Source of the DNA: a virus
IMG/VR virus record: IMGVR_UViG_3300045258_000048
Coordinates: 1-42,993 of that record
Length of the DNA stretch: 42,993 nt
Direction: 5' to 3' (one strand)
A program made the position numbers and the translations under genes. Positions 6,042-14,093 of the stretch are shown one piece after another. The notes under the pieces are model-generated. The model did no database searches and was not told the DNA's origin. It saw only the letters and a list, made by a program, of their open reading frames with translations. Numbering within the stretch: the first letter of the stretch is position 1; every line of letters begins with the position of its first letter.

Positions 6042-6072
6042 AAGCCCTGCCCTAACCGGCGGGGCTTTTTTT
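6042..6072 (+). terminator. Intrinsic terminator before the late operon (tR'-like)
   Basis: A 10-bp stem with one G-T pair (6042-6051 with 6058-6067), a six-base CTAACC loop and a seven-T run. It would stop transcripts from both the early operon and the candidate late promoter unless antiterminated. The rest of 5978-6160 is non-coding leader. Confidence 0.8.
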
Positions 6073-6160
6073 CGTATCTGGCCCTCCAGCCAGAAGCCCG
6101 GCCAGCTGACCGTCCCTACCAGGACCAGCTGGGTCCGGGCGCCCATTCGAGGTTTGCACA

Positions 6161-6427
6161 GTGCCGTCAAGTGTTAAACGGAAGCTCAAGCCGCGCGGTG
6201 GTAGCCGGAAGGGTCGTCCGAACAAGGTAACCAAGGCTCTCAAGGATATGATCCTTGGCGCGTTGGATGGCGCAGGCGGGCAAGTTTATTTGCAGAAGCA
6301 GGCCAACGAGAATCCTGGCGCGTTCCTGACGTTGATCGGCAAGGTGCTGCCGACCACGCTGGAGAACAGCGACGGCGGCAACCTCATCGTCCAGGTGATT
6401 ACCGGTGTCCCGAGTCCAGATCGTTGA
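6161..6427 (+). CDS. terS: Terminase small subunit
   Basis: An 88-residue protein from GTG 6161. A basic N-terminus with RGGSRKGRPNKVTKALKDMIL leads to a GGQVYLQKQANENPGAFLTLIGKVLP core that recurs in small terminase or terminase-associated proteins of podoviruses. It binds packaging-site DNA and regulates the large subunit. The last 23 bases overlap the large-terminase gene, the normal arrangement. Confidence 0.75.
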   Translation: MPSSVKRKLKPRGGSRKGRPNKVTKALKDMILGALDGAGGQVYLQKQANENPGAFLTLIGKVLPTTLENSDGGNLIVQVITGVPSPDR

Positions 6428-7721
6428 CCTCGGGTTCACTCCCCGGCCGTGGCAGGCCGAATGTCTCAAGAAGCTCAAGCGGTTCAGTGTCCTCGTCATC
6501 CATCGCCGGGCTGGAAAGACGGTGCTGGCGATCCTCTCACTGATCGACGCCGCGCTGCAGAACAAGAAAGATTCGCCGCGGTACGCCTACATCGCGCCGA
6601 AGTACAACCAGGCCAAGGACGTAGCCTGGAGCTACATCAAGCACTACGCCCGAATGGTGCCGGGGACGACCATCAACGAGGCGGAAACGTGGGTTTGTTT
6701 CCCTGGCGACAAGCGCATCCGCATCTACGGCGCGGACAATCCGGATGGGCTGCGCGGCCTGTACCTCGATGGCGCGGTGCTGGACGAAGTGGCGCAGATG
6801 AAGCCGGACCTGTGGGATGAGGTCATCCTGCCGACGCTGGCCGATCGCCAGGGCTGGGCGCTGTTCATCGGCACGCCCAAGGGCGTCAACCGCTTCTCGG
6901 AACTGTACGACCATGCGCGAGTGAAGCCGGGATGGTACGCGGCCCTGTTCGACGTGACGCAGACGGACGCGCTGCCGCCGGCCGAGATTGAACTGGCGCG
7001 CGCGGAAATGAGCGAGCAGAAGTTCGCGCAGGAATACCTGTGCGACTTCTCGGCGTCGAGCGAGGATGTGCTGATTCCGTTGAGCTTGGCGATGCCGGCC
7101 AAGGGTAAGCACCTGGTCCTGGAGGCGTACCAGTTCGCGGCCAAGGTGATTGGCGTGGACGTGGCCCGACAGGGCGGGGACCGTACCGTGATCTTCCGCC
7201 GGCAGGGGCTGGCGTCGTTCACGCCCAAGGTACTCAACGGCGCCGACAGCATGACGGTCGCCAGTGTGGTTGCCCGAGAGGTAGACGATTGGGGCGCCGA
7301 TGCCGTGATGGTGGACGGTTCTGGTGGCTATGGCGCTGGCGTGATCGACCGGCTGCGTTCGTTGAACTACGACATCAGCGAGGTCCAGTTCGGCGGCAAG
7401 CCGGCGGATCCGCGATACGCGAACAAGCGGGTGGAAATGTACTGCGGCGTGCGCGACTGGCTTCAAGCCGGGGGCGCGTTGCCGGATGACACGTCGCTGG
7501 TGCGGGAACTGTCGGCCGCGACCTACGACCACGACAACGCCCGCGGCGTGCTGGCGCTGGAGTCCAAGGACGACATCAAGGCCCGCATCGGCCTGTCGCC
7601 TGACCTGGCGGACGCCCTGGCGCTGACGTTCGCCTACCCCGTTCTGGCGCGGCGTGGTGCGGGTGGCTCCTCCGTCCGCGTCACCGGCGCCGACTTCGAC
7701 CCCTACGCGACGAGGAACTGA
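6405..7721 (+). CDS. terL: Terminase large subunit
   Basis: A 438-residue packaging motor. The ATPase half shows a Walker A variant HRRAGKT (33-39) and Walker B with catalytic acid at VLDE (~125-128), preceded by an adenine-binding Q motif region PRPWQ. The nuclease half has the RNase H-like acids in GVDVARQGGD (D252, D259), VDGSGGYG (D304) and SPDLADAL (D400, D403). It translocates DNA into the prohead and cuts the concatemer. Length and motif order are complete. Confidence 0.93.
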   Translation: MSRVQIVDLGFTPRPWQAECLKKLKRFSVLVIHRRAGKTVLAILSLIDAALQNKKDSPRYAYIAPKYNQAKDVAWSYIKHYARMVPGTTINEAETWVCFPGDKRIRIYGADNPDGLRGLYLDGAVLDEVAQMKPDLWDEVILPTLADRQGWALFIGTPKGVNRFSELYDHARVKPGWYAALFDVTQTDALPPAEIELARAEMSEQKFAQEYLCDFSASSEDVLIPLSLAMPAKGKHLVLEAYQFAAKVIGVDVARQGGDRTVIFRRQGLASFTPKVLNGADSMTVASVVAREVDDWGADAVMVDGSGGYGAGVIDRLRSLNYDISEVQFGGKPADPRYANKRVEMYCGVRDWLQAGGALPDDTSLVRELSAATYDHDNARGVLALESKDDIKARIGLSPDLADALALTFAYPVLARRGAGGSSVRVTGADFDPYATRN

Positions 7722-7724
7722 ACC

Positions 7725-7940
7725 ATGTGCATTGGCCCGAAGATGCCGAAAGTCCAGCCCGTCATTCCGCCGCCGGTCTACATCGCCGAGTCGGTCGATA
7801 GTCAGGTGGCGAGCGAGAAAGCGCGCCAGCGGGCGCGCGCGGCCAGTTCCTACGGGCGGCAGGCCACCATCCTTGCCAGCGCCTACGGCCAGACGGGATC
7901 GGCGCCGACCGGCCAGCAGAAGATGGCGACGGGTTCCTGA
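7725..7940 (+). CDS. Small conserved-position protein between terminase and portal
   Basis: A 71-residue protein. The N-terminus (MCIGPKMPKVQPVIPPP) is Cys- and Pro-rich; the rest is Ala/Ser/Gln-rich and likely flexible or helical. Small proteins of this kind often sit directly before the portal gene of podoviruses. Function unknown; a minor virion or assembly role is inferred from position. Confidence 0.55.
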   Translation: MCIGPKMPKVQPVIPPPVYIAESVDSQVASEKARQRARAASSYGRQATILASAYGQTGSAPTGQQKMATGS

Positions 7941-7941
7941 C

Positions 7942-8007
7942 GTGACCCATTCCCAGCTGTTCCTGCATATCCGCTACGCGCTGAGGGTCCGCTATGGTCG
8001 CCGCTGA
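7942..8007 (+). CDS. Possible micro-ORF (21 aa) leading into the portal gene
   Basis: GTG 7942 begins a 21-codon frame ending at 8007, overlapping the portal start at 7994. The peptide is basic and aromatic (THSQLFLHIRYALRVRYGRR). It may only couple translation into the portal gene. There is no independent evidence of function. Confidence 0.25.
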   Translation: MTHSQLFLHIRYALRVRYGRR

Positions 8008-9742
8008 AACTCCGTTCGCCCGGACCAAGAAGCGCCTGTCAGCGATGCAGGCCGAGCGCCAGTCATTCGAGCCGCAGGTGCGGGAAATCTCCGACAACTT
8101 CGCGCCTGGCCGCGTGCGCTACAACTCGTCCGAGGCCAACCAAGGCCGCAAGCGCCACGGGCAGATCATCAACAACCGACCGCTGCTGGCTGCGCGTACC
8201 GCTGCCTCGGGCCTGCACGCTGGCCTGACCTCACCGGCTCGTCCGTGGGCGCGGCTGCTGACGCCTGACCGCGACATGGCCGAGTTCGGGCCGATCAAGC
8301 AATGGCTGGGGATCGCCGAGGGCCGGATGCGGCAGATTTGGGCCAAGTCCAATCTGTACACGGCGCTGCCCTACCTCTACGGCGAGGTACTGAACTTCGC
8401 CACGATGGCGAGCCTGGCGCTGGAAAGCGACCAGACCGTGATCCGCTTCGAGCCGTACAGCTTCGGCCAGTACTGGATTGCCTGCGATGCCTATGGCGTC
8501 GTGGACACGTTCTACAAGCTGGTGCCGATGACGGTGCGGCAGGTGGTCGGCAAGTTTGGCCTGAAAGCCTGCTCGCTGGAACTGCGCAACAAGTACGAGC
8601 GCGGCGCCTACGAGGAAAAGGTGGACGTGCTGTGCGCCATCGAGCCGAACGCCGAGGCCAAGCCGGACGCTCGCATGGCCCGCGACATGGCGTTCCAGTC
8701 GGTCTATTGGGAAATGAAGGCCGGCGAGAACACGGAGCCGCTGCTGCGCTCGGGTTTTGCCGAAAACCCCATCCTCTCGACCCGCTGGGAAACGACCGCA
8801 GGCGACACCTACGGGACCAGCTGCCCCGGCATGATCGCCTTGGGCGCGGCCCGGGCTTTGCAGGTCAACGAGCGCAACAAGGCGCAGGCTATCCAGCTTG
8901 CCTACAAGCCGCCGCTGCAGGGGCCGGCGAGCATGGAGCGGGCCGGTATTTCGCTGCTGCCCGGCGCCTACAATTCCGTGCCTGAGAGTGCGATAGCCGG
9001 TAGCGGCATCCGCTCGCTGTACGACTTCAAGCCGGACATCCAGGGCCTGCTGCTCGACATCCAGGGCAACGAACGCGACATCGACCAGGCGTATTTCGTT
9101 GACCTGTTCCTCATGCTGCAGTCGGACGCACGCAGTACGCCGCCGACCGCCGAGGAAATCCGGGCGCGGTACGAGGAAAAGGTGCTGGCGCTTGGCCCGA
9201 CCCTGGAGCGGTTCAATTCCGACCTGCTCGGTCCGCTGGTCGATCGCACGTTTGCCATCATGGTCCGGCAGTCGCAGCCGTACTGGCAGGGCTTGCTCGG
9301 TGGCGAGCCGATGCTGCCGCCCCCGCCGCCGGACTTGCAGGACGTGCCGCTGGACGTGGATTTCATTTCCACGCTACAGCAGGCCCAGCGCGCGGCGAGC
9401 CTTGGCAACATCGAACGGTTCGCCATGTTCACCGGTCAGCTGGCTGTCACCAATCCGTCTGCGATGGACAAGTTCGACGCCGACCAGGCGCTGGACGAGT
9501 ACGGCACGGGCTTGGCGGTCCCGGCGGGCATCGTGCGCGATGACGACACCGTGCTGCAGATCCGGGCTGCACGCGCCAAGGAAGCCCAGCAGCAGAAGAT
9601 GTTGGCGATGGCGCCGGCTATCAAGGACATCGGCTCGGCGGTCAAGGACGTGGCTGGCACTCAGCCTGCGCCCAACAACCTGCTCGCCGGCCTGTCGCAA
9701 GCCGCCGCGGCCAATAGCGGCGTGGGCGCGCTGCCGGTATGA
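7994..9742 (+). CDS. Portal protein (head-to-tail connector)
   Basis: A 582-residue protein with the hallmarks of the podovirus head-to-tail connecting family: an N-terminal helical region with RAAASGLHAGLTSPARPWARL-like wording, LYTALPYLYGEVLNFATMASL, a central stem region around SVYWEM and SRWETTAGDTYGTSCPGM, and a C-terminal Pro-rich crown-side tail. Twelve copies form the ring through which DNA is packaged and ejected. It follows terminase and overlaps the Bbp19-like gene by four bases (ATGA). Confidence 0.9.
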   Translation: MVAAETPFARTKKRLSAMQAERQSFEPQVREISDNFAPGRVRYNSSEANQGRKRHGQIINNRPLLAARTAASGLHAGLTSPARPWARLLTPDRDMAEFGPIKQWLGIAEGRMRQIWAKSNLYTALPYLYGEVLNFATMASLALESDQTVIRFEPYSFGQYWIACDAYGVVDTFYKLVPMTVRQVVGKFGLKACSLELRNKYERGAYEEKVDVLCAIEPNAEAKPDARMARDMAFQSVYWEMKAGENTEPLLRSGFAENPILSTRWETTAGDTYGTSCPGMIALGAARALQVNERNKAQAIQLAYKPPLQGPASMERAGISLLPGAYNSVPESAIAGSGIRSLYDFKPDIQGLLLDIQGNERDIDQAYFVDLFLMLQSDARSTPPTAEEIRARYEEKVLALGPTLERFNSDLLGPLVDRTFAIMVRQSQPYWQGLLGGEPMLPPPPPDLQDVPLDVDFISTLQQAQRAASLGNIERFAMFTGQLAVTNPSAMDKFDADQALDEYGTGLAVPAGIVRDDDTVLQIRAARAKEAQQQKMLAMAPAIKDIGSAVKDVAGTQPAPNNLLAGLSQAAAANSGVGALPV

Positions 9743-10062
9743 GTCGGGAGTCGGAGAAGGAACAGAAGCGCCAGCGGGCGGCGTATGCCGATGCGCTCAA
9801 GCACGTCATGTCGCACCCGTTGGGTCGTGCGTTCGTCTGGTCGGAACTGGACCGCACGGGGCTGTACGCGAGCCTGCAGTCGAATAACTCCGGGCTGACC
9901 AGCTGGATGATCGGCCGCCGCGACTTCGGCCTGGAACTGTTGAACGACCTGAAAACGCATTGCTTCGGCGAGTACCGCGTCATGGAGGACGAGGCGCTCG
10001 CCAAAGAACTGCACCGCCGTCTTGACCAGCAACAAGCCGAATCAGCATCCCAGGAGGACTGA
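9739..10062 (+). CDS. Bbp19-like phage protein
   Basis: A 107-residue protein. HPLGRAFVWSELDRTGLY, then a Met/Ser-rich turn, GRRDFGLELLNDLKTHC and YRVMEDE match the pattern of the Bbp19-like family named from Bordetella phage BPP-1, which usually lies right after the portal gene. Function is not established. The C-terminus is Gln/Glu-rich and probably disordered. Confidence 0.65.
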   Translation: MSRESEKEQKRQRAAYADALKHVMSHPLGRAFVWSELDRTGLYASLQSNNSGLTSWMIGRRDFGLELLNDLKTHCFGEYRVMEDEALAKELHRRLDQQQAESASQED

Positions 10063-10065
10063 CTC

Positions 10066-10851
10066 ATGTATCGCAAGCTCACGTTCAACAATGCCGCCGA
10101 GAATCAGCACGCGGTGGACATCGACATCAACAACGTCGCGTCGGGTAGCGACTCGTCGCTGATGCGGTTCACGGTCAATGGGATCGAGAAGTACCGCGTT
10201 GGCCTCGACGGCTCGCTGCAGCCGGCCAGTGGTGCGCCGTTCTCGATAGGCCCCGCGCCCACTGATCCCGCGTGGCAGGCACCCGGCATCAATGCCTGGA
10301 ACGAATTCTCGACCAGCAGCGGGCACAACTTCTACGACGCCAATGCCACCGGCTACGGCCCGTCCTTGACGCTGGGGTACTGGCGCGGCACAGTCAATGT
10401 TCCGGTCATCGTGCAAACCGACGACCAGCTGGCGCAATTCGCTGTTGCCAGCAATGACGGCGCTGGCCTCAATGAGGGCTGGTCAACGCCGTTCACGGCG
10501 CAGTGGCTCGTTGTCGGAACGCCAGCCGTGGGCAGCATCGCCGTCAGGAGCGTGTTTGCCTGGAGTGGTGGCGCTAGCTCGAAGGTCGTTATCGCTGTCA
10601 ATGCGAGCAACGCGGGGGTCGTTGACATAACCACGGGTAGCCTCGCCGTCACGGCGGTAGGCAGTTACATCAAGACCGGCGGCCAGACCGTCGCGCAGCT
10701 TCCCGCTGCCGCCACCGCTGGCATCGGCGCTCGCGCGTTCGTGACCGATGCGCTGACGACAGTGATCCTCGGCCTCGGCACCAATATTGCCGCTGGCGGT
10801 TCAAACAAAGTTCCCGTCTATTCGGACGGAACGAATTGGAAGTACGGTTAA
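10066..10851 (+). CDS. Beta-rich structural protein, copy 1 (head fibre or decoration candidate)
   Basis: A 261-residue protein that starts three bases after the previous gene. The N-terminal ~65 residues (VDIDINNVASGSDSSLMRFTVNGIEKYRVGLDG) resemble the beta repeats that precede fibre modules. A middle segment GYGPSLTLGYWRGTVNVP follows, and the C-terminus GARAFVTDALTT...GGSNKVPVYSDGTNWKYG is a short module common at the ends of phage fibre proteins. The next gene shares the middle and C-terminal modules. A surface role on the head is inferred from its position among head genes. Confidence 0.6.
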   Translation: MYRKLTFNNAAENQHAVDIDINNVASGSDSSLMRFTVNGIEKYRVGLDGSLQPASGAPFSIGPAPTDPAWQAPGINAWNEFSTSSGHNFYDANATGYGPSLTLGYWRGTVNVPVIVQTDDQLAQFAVASNDGAGLNEGWSTPFTAQWLVVGTPAVGSIAVRSVFAWSGGASSKVVIAVNASNAGVVDITTGSLAVTAVGSYIKTGGQTVAQLPAAATAGIGARAFVTDALTTVILGLGTNIAAGGSNKVPVYSDGTNWKYG

Positions 10852-10865
10852 TCACGGAGAACGCC

Positions 10866-11465
10866 ATGCAATCTTTCATCAACGGTAACCTGCTCGCCAT
10901 CCGTATCCCGAACATTCCGGGGTGGAATGACGGCAATGGTGTCTATCTCGGCAACGAGGCCGAGAGCAATCCCTACTACGGCATGTACTCGGCCAACGCT
11001 TCCGGCTGGGGGCCGACGCTGCAGCTGGGCGGATGGCGCGGGACGATCGAGGCCCCGGAAGCTCCGCAGGATGGCGACATCCTGGGCGCGTTCCAGGTGC
11101 TCACGCACAACGGCACGGACGCCCCGTTGTCCTTGCAGACCCCGTTCGACTTCACCGTCAAGGCGGTTGGCGAGCCGGAGGAAGGCTACGTCCAGAACAA
11201 GGCGATCCTGCGCACCTGTTACGACGATGGCGTGTACACCGTCACCGTGACGTTCTCGAATGGCTTGGTTGATTTCGACTGCGCCGTGGCCGTGGACTCA
11301 CTCCGGACCAAGCCGTGCCTGGTGGCGCAGCTGCCAGAGCCGCTTCCGGGTATGCGCGCCTACGTCACCGATGCGACCTCGGACCTGTTCGGAAACGAAG
11401 TGGTCGGCGGTGGCGCGATCGACACGCCGGTTGTCGCACGCCTGTCCGGTTGGACGGTCGGTTGA
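10866..11465 (+). CDS. Beta-rich structural protein, copy 2 (paralogue of the preceding gene)
   Basis: A 199-residue protein. GWGPTLQLGGWRGTIEAP and GMRAYVTDATSDLFG...VVGGG...VVARLSGWTV align with the corresponding parts of the preceding protein, while the fibre-like N-terminal module is replaced by a short leader (MQSFINGNLLAIRIPNIPGWNDGN). The two genes are therefore a diverged tandem duplication. A strong terminator follows. Likely virion surface component; exact place unknown. Confidence 0.6.
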   Translation: MQSFINGNLLAIRIPNIPGWNDGNGVYLGNEAESNPYYGMYSANASGWGPTLQLGGWRGTIEAPEAPQDGDILGAFQVLTHNGTDAPLSLQTPFDFTVKAVGEPEEGYVQNKAILRTCYDDGVYTVTVTFSNGLVDFDCAVAVDSLRTKPCLVAQLPEPLPGMRAYVTDATSDLFGNEVVGGGAIDTPVVARLSGWTVG

Positions 11466-11490
11466 CCATTTCCCTTCAACGAGTACCCCC

Positions 11491-11510
11491 GGCCCGAAAG
11501 GGCCTTTTTT
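11491..11510 (+). terminator. Terminator-like hairpin before the scaffold gene
   Basis: A GGCCC stem with a GAAA tetraloop and GGGCC, then six T. The hairpin ends just before the ribosome site of the scaffold gene, so it would lower readthrough between the two structural blocks. Confidence 0.8.
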
Positions 11511-11525
11511 ATGGAGCAAAGTTTC

Positions 11526-12170
11526 ATGGCTGATACCCTCGATTCCGGCACGGTAACCCCTGACCCGGCGAGCGATGCCTCTGCGTCTGCAACCGCAGAC
11601 ACCGCTGCAACCGCAACTGCCACCGATACCGCCACCACCGACGCGACGGCGACCGATACCACGGCCGCTGCTGCTGACACGCCCGTTGAATACACCCCGT
11701 TCGTCATGCCGGAAGGCGTCACGCTCGACCAGGCCGCCGCAGACCGCGCCATTCCCGTGTTCAAAGAACTCGGGCTGTCGCAGGAACAGGCGCAGAAGCT
11801 GGTCAATGCGTATGCCACCGAACTGAACACGGCGGTTTCTGGCGTCGTCACGCCGGAAGCCATCCAGGGCTACATGGACAAGGTGACGGCGGAACGATCG
11901 ACGCAATGGGCCGAACAGGTCAAAGCCGATAAGGACATCGGCGGCGCTCACCTGGACGAAACCAAGGCGTTCATCGCGGCCGGCATTGCGAAGTACGGCA
12001 CCCCTGAACTCGCCGCGGCGCTGAACGAAACCGGACTCGGGAACCACCCCGAACTCGTCCGGCTGTTCCGCAAGATCGGCGCAGACGTTCGTGAAGATCG
12101 CGGCGGACTGCCTGCTGGCGGCGGTGGGGCTGAGAAATCCCTCGCCGAGCGGATGTATCCGCCGAAGTAG
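11526..12170 (+). CDS. Head scaffolding protein
   Basis: A 214-residue protein from ATG 11526 (GGAG nine bases upstream; an in-frame ATG at 11511 overlaps the ribosome site). The first ~55 residues are a low-complexity Ala/Thr/Asp tract. Then comes VEYTPFVMPEGVTLDQAA...FKELGLSQEQAQKLVNAYA, a helical core typical of scaffold-type proteins just upstream of podovirus capsid genes. The C-terminus has Gly/Lys/Arg residues, as needed to bind capsid protein. Its position directly before the capsid gene supports the call. Confidence 0.75.
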   Translation: MADTLDSGTVTPDPASDASASATADTAATATATDTATTDATATDTTAAAADTPVEYTPFVMPEGVTLDQAAADRAIPVFKELGLSQEQAQKLVNAYATELNTAVSGVVTPEAIQGYMDKVTAERSTQWAEQVKADKDIGGAHLDETKAFIAAGIAKYGTPELAAALNETGLGNHPELVRLFRKIGADVREDRGGLPAGGGGAEKSLAERMYPPK

Positions 12171-12195
12171 TAGCGACAAAGAACCCTTCCTAAGA

Positions 12196-12216
12196 CCCGC
12201 CATCCGGCGGGCTTTT
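12196..12216 (+). terminator. Weak terminator or attenuator before the capsid gene
   Basis: A CCCGCC/GGCGGG stem with an ATCC loop, followed by CTTTT. The T run is short, so partial termination or a 5' stabilising hairpin for the capsid message is possible. Confidence 0.6.
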
Positions 12217-12235
12217 CATTTCTGGAGAACGAAAA

Positions 12236-13228
12236 ATGTCTACCCTCACCGCAACCCAGCCGACGCTGATGGAAGTGTCCAAGCTCTACACGGGCGATGG
12301 CACCGCATTGCCGCTGGCCGAACTGCTGACCGCGCAGAACCCCATCCTCGATGACATTCCGTGGTTCGAGGCCAACCAGACCAGCGGCGAACGCATCGCC
12401 ACCCGTTCCGGCCTGCCTGCCGCTGCGTACCGCAAGCTCAATGCCGGCGTGGCAACGAGCAAGTCGCGTTACGTGGACGTGACCGAAAGCTGCGCCCTGA
12501 GTTCGTCCATCGGCCAGATCGACAAGAAGCTGGTGGACCTGTCGGCCAACCCGGCGAACTTCCGCATGGTCGAGAACGCCGGCCACATGATCGCGATGAA
12601 CCAGAACTTCGCCTCGACGCTCATCTACGGCGACCCGACCGTCGATCCCGAAAAGTTCCTCGGCATCGCGCCGCGCTTTTCGGACATCACTGGCCCGGAG
12701 AACGCCGAGAACATCATCGACGCCGCCGGCAACGACACCGACCTGACCTCGATCCTCCTGGTCGGCTGGGGCCGTCAAGGCTGCTACGGCATCTACCCGA
12801 AGGGTACGCAGGCCGGCCTGGTCCACAAGGACATGGGCGAACTGCTGGTCGATGACGGCAACAGCGGCAAGTACCTCGCCGTGCAGGATCTGTTCGAGTG
12901 GGATCACGGCATCGCGGTCAAGGACTGGCGCAACATCGTTCGCATCGCGAACATCGACCTGTCCGCCCTGACCAAGAACGCCGCGACCGGCGCCGACATC
13001 ATCGACCTGATGGTGCAGGCGATCGAACTGCTCGACGCGCCCGATGCGGTCAAGCCGGTGTTCTACATGCCGCGCAAGGTCCGTTCGTTCCTGCGTCGTC
13101 AGATCACGAACAAGTCGAACGTCTGGCTGTCGATGGGCGACGTTGCGGGCCGCAAGGCGCTCATGTTCGATGACATCCCCTGCCGCCGCGTTGACGCCAT
13201 GCTCGGCAACGAAAGCCGCGTCGTCTAA
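12236..13228 (+). CDS. Major capsid protein
   Basis: A 330-residue protein behind a TGGAG ribosome site. MEVSKLYTGDG, LLTAQNPILDDIPWFEAN, ERIATRSGLPAAAYRKLNAGV and the C-terminal FDDIPCRRVDAML follow the capsid family found in BPP-1-like and Stx-phage-type podoviruses, which has an HK97-type fold. It lies between the scaffold and a cement protein. It forms the icosahedral shell. Confidence 0.85.
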   Translation: MSTLTATQPTLMEVSKLYTGDGTALPLAELLTAQNPILDDIPWFEANQTSGERIATRSGLPAAAYRKLNAGVATSKSRYVDVTESCALSSSIGQIDKKLVDLSANPANFRMVENAGHMIAMNQNFASTLIYGDPTVDPEKFLGIAPRFSDITGPENAENIIDAAGNDTDLTSILLVGWGRQGCYGIYPKGTQAGLVHKDMGELLVDDGNSGKYLAVQDLFEWDHGIAVKDWRNIVRIANIDLSALTKNAATGADIIDLMVQAIELLDAPDAVKPVFYMPRKVRSFLRRQITNKSNVWLSMGDVAGRKALMFDDIPCRRVDAMLGNESRVV

Positions 13229-13251
13229 TCCATCCATCCCAGGAGTACGAA

Positions 13252-13698
13252 ATGTCCATTCTCGATGCTTTTTGCGAGTTCTCCGACGCGCAGGCGGTCA
13301 CTTCCAGCGCAATTTCCAACGTGTTCGACAGCGGTTCGGACAACACGCTCAAGAACCTCGGCGTCGGCGAGCCTATGTGGCTCGTCGTGCTGACGCAGAC
13401 CACGGCCACCGATACCAGTTCCGACGCGACCTTGACGGTTTCGCTGGAGTCGGATTCCACGGCCAACCTGGCTACCTCGGCGACGGTGCATTACACGACC
13501 GCTGCCTTGGCCTTCGCTGCCTACGCGACGGCCGGCACGGTGCTGGTCTGCATCCCGCTCCCGTCCGGCCAATACGAACGCTATGCCGGCGTTCGCTACA
13601 CGGTCGCCTCGGGTCCGCTCACCGCCGGCAAGTTCGACGCCTTCCTGACCCGCGATCCGTCGCTGTGGCAGGCATACGCCAACGCCGCCGTTGTCTAA
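13252..13698 (+). CDS. Bbp16-like capsid cement protein
   Basis: A 148-residue beta-rich protein. ILDAFCEFSDAQAVTSSA at the N-terminus, GEPMWLVVLTQT, ATLTVSLESDS and the C-terminal YAGVRYTVASGPLTAGKFDAFL fit the Bbp16 family, the stabilising protein on the capsid of Bordetella phage BPP-1. It sits directly after the capsid gene, as in that phage. Confidence 0.75.
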   Translation: MSILDAFCEFSDAQAVTSSAISNVFDSGSDNTLKNLGVGEPMWLVVLTQTTATDTSSDATLTVSLESDSTANLATSATVHYTTAALAFAAYATAGTVLVCIPLPSGQYERYAGVRYTVASGPLTAGKFDAFLTRDPSLWQAYANAAVV

Positions 13699-13710
13699 GG
13701 AGAACCGATC

Positions 13711-14025
13711 ATGGCAACCGACAAGAAGCCCGACAAGAAGCCGCGGGTTGGTCCGGTTCGTGGCGATCCTCCAAAAGTGCCGGAAGGCGCACCGCTGTAT
13801 CGCGTGACGGAAGCTCCGCATTTCATCAATGGCCGGATCGTGTATCCGGACAAGGGTGAGGACTCCCTGGTGCGCTATGCCGGTGTTCCTGGCGTGCGGC
13901 TCGAACCCGTGGACGACGCGGCCAAGGCGGCACGCAAGAAGGCTGACGCCGACCGCGATGCTCGCAAGGCCGCCGCCAAGCAAGCCGAGGAAACCAACGC
14001 GCGTTTGCGTGGCTTGATCCAGTAA
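13711..14025 (+). CDS. Small Lys/Ala-rich protein after the cement gene
   Basis: A 104-residue protein. It has a basic start (ATDKKPDKKPRVG), a central beta-prone part with YRVTEAPHFINGRIVYPDKGED, and a strongly helical Ala/Lys/Arg C-terminus. Proteins of this layout, with a short RVTEAPHFINGRIV-like core, recur among head-tail genes. The exact role is not known to me. A strong terminator follows. Confidence 0.6.
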   Translation: MATDKKPDKKPRVGPVRGDPPKVPEGAPLYRVTEAPHFINGRIVYPDKGEDSLVRYAGVPGVRLEPVDDAAKAARKKADADRDARKAAAKQAEETNARLRGLIQ

Positions 14026-14052
14026 CACCCTAGGGCCTGGCAGCCCACCCTT

Positions 14053-14081
14053 GCCCCCGGGTCACTCCCGGGGGCTTTTTT
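14053..14081 (+). terminator. Strong intrinsic terminator after the head genes
   Basis: A nine-base perfect stem GCCCCCGGG/CCCGGGGGC with a TCACT loop and six T. It divides the head genes from the tail genes. Confidence 0.9.
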
Positions 14082-14093
14082 CTGGAGTGACCG

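Noticed and set aside
5978-6160. tRNA or structured RNA gene in the late leader
   Set aside because: No cloverleaf pattern was seen; the only clear structure is the terminator hairpin.
10066-11465. Diversity-generating retroelement, considered because the head genes resemble phage BPP-1
   Set aside because: I found no reverse transcriptase frame and no template/variable repeat pair; the two paralogous genes differ throughout, not only at adenines.
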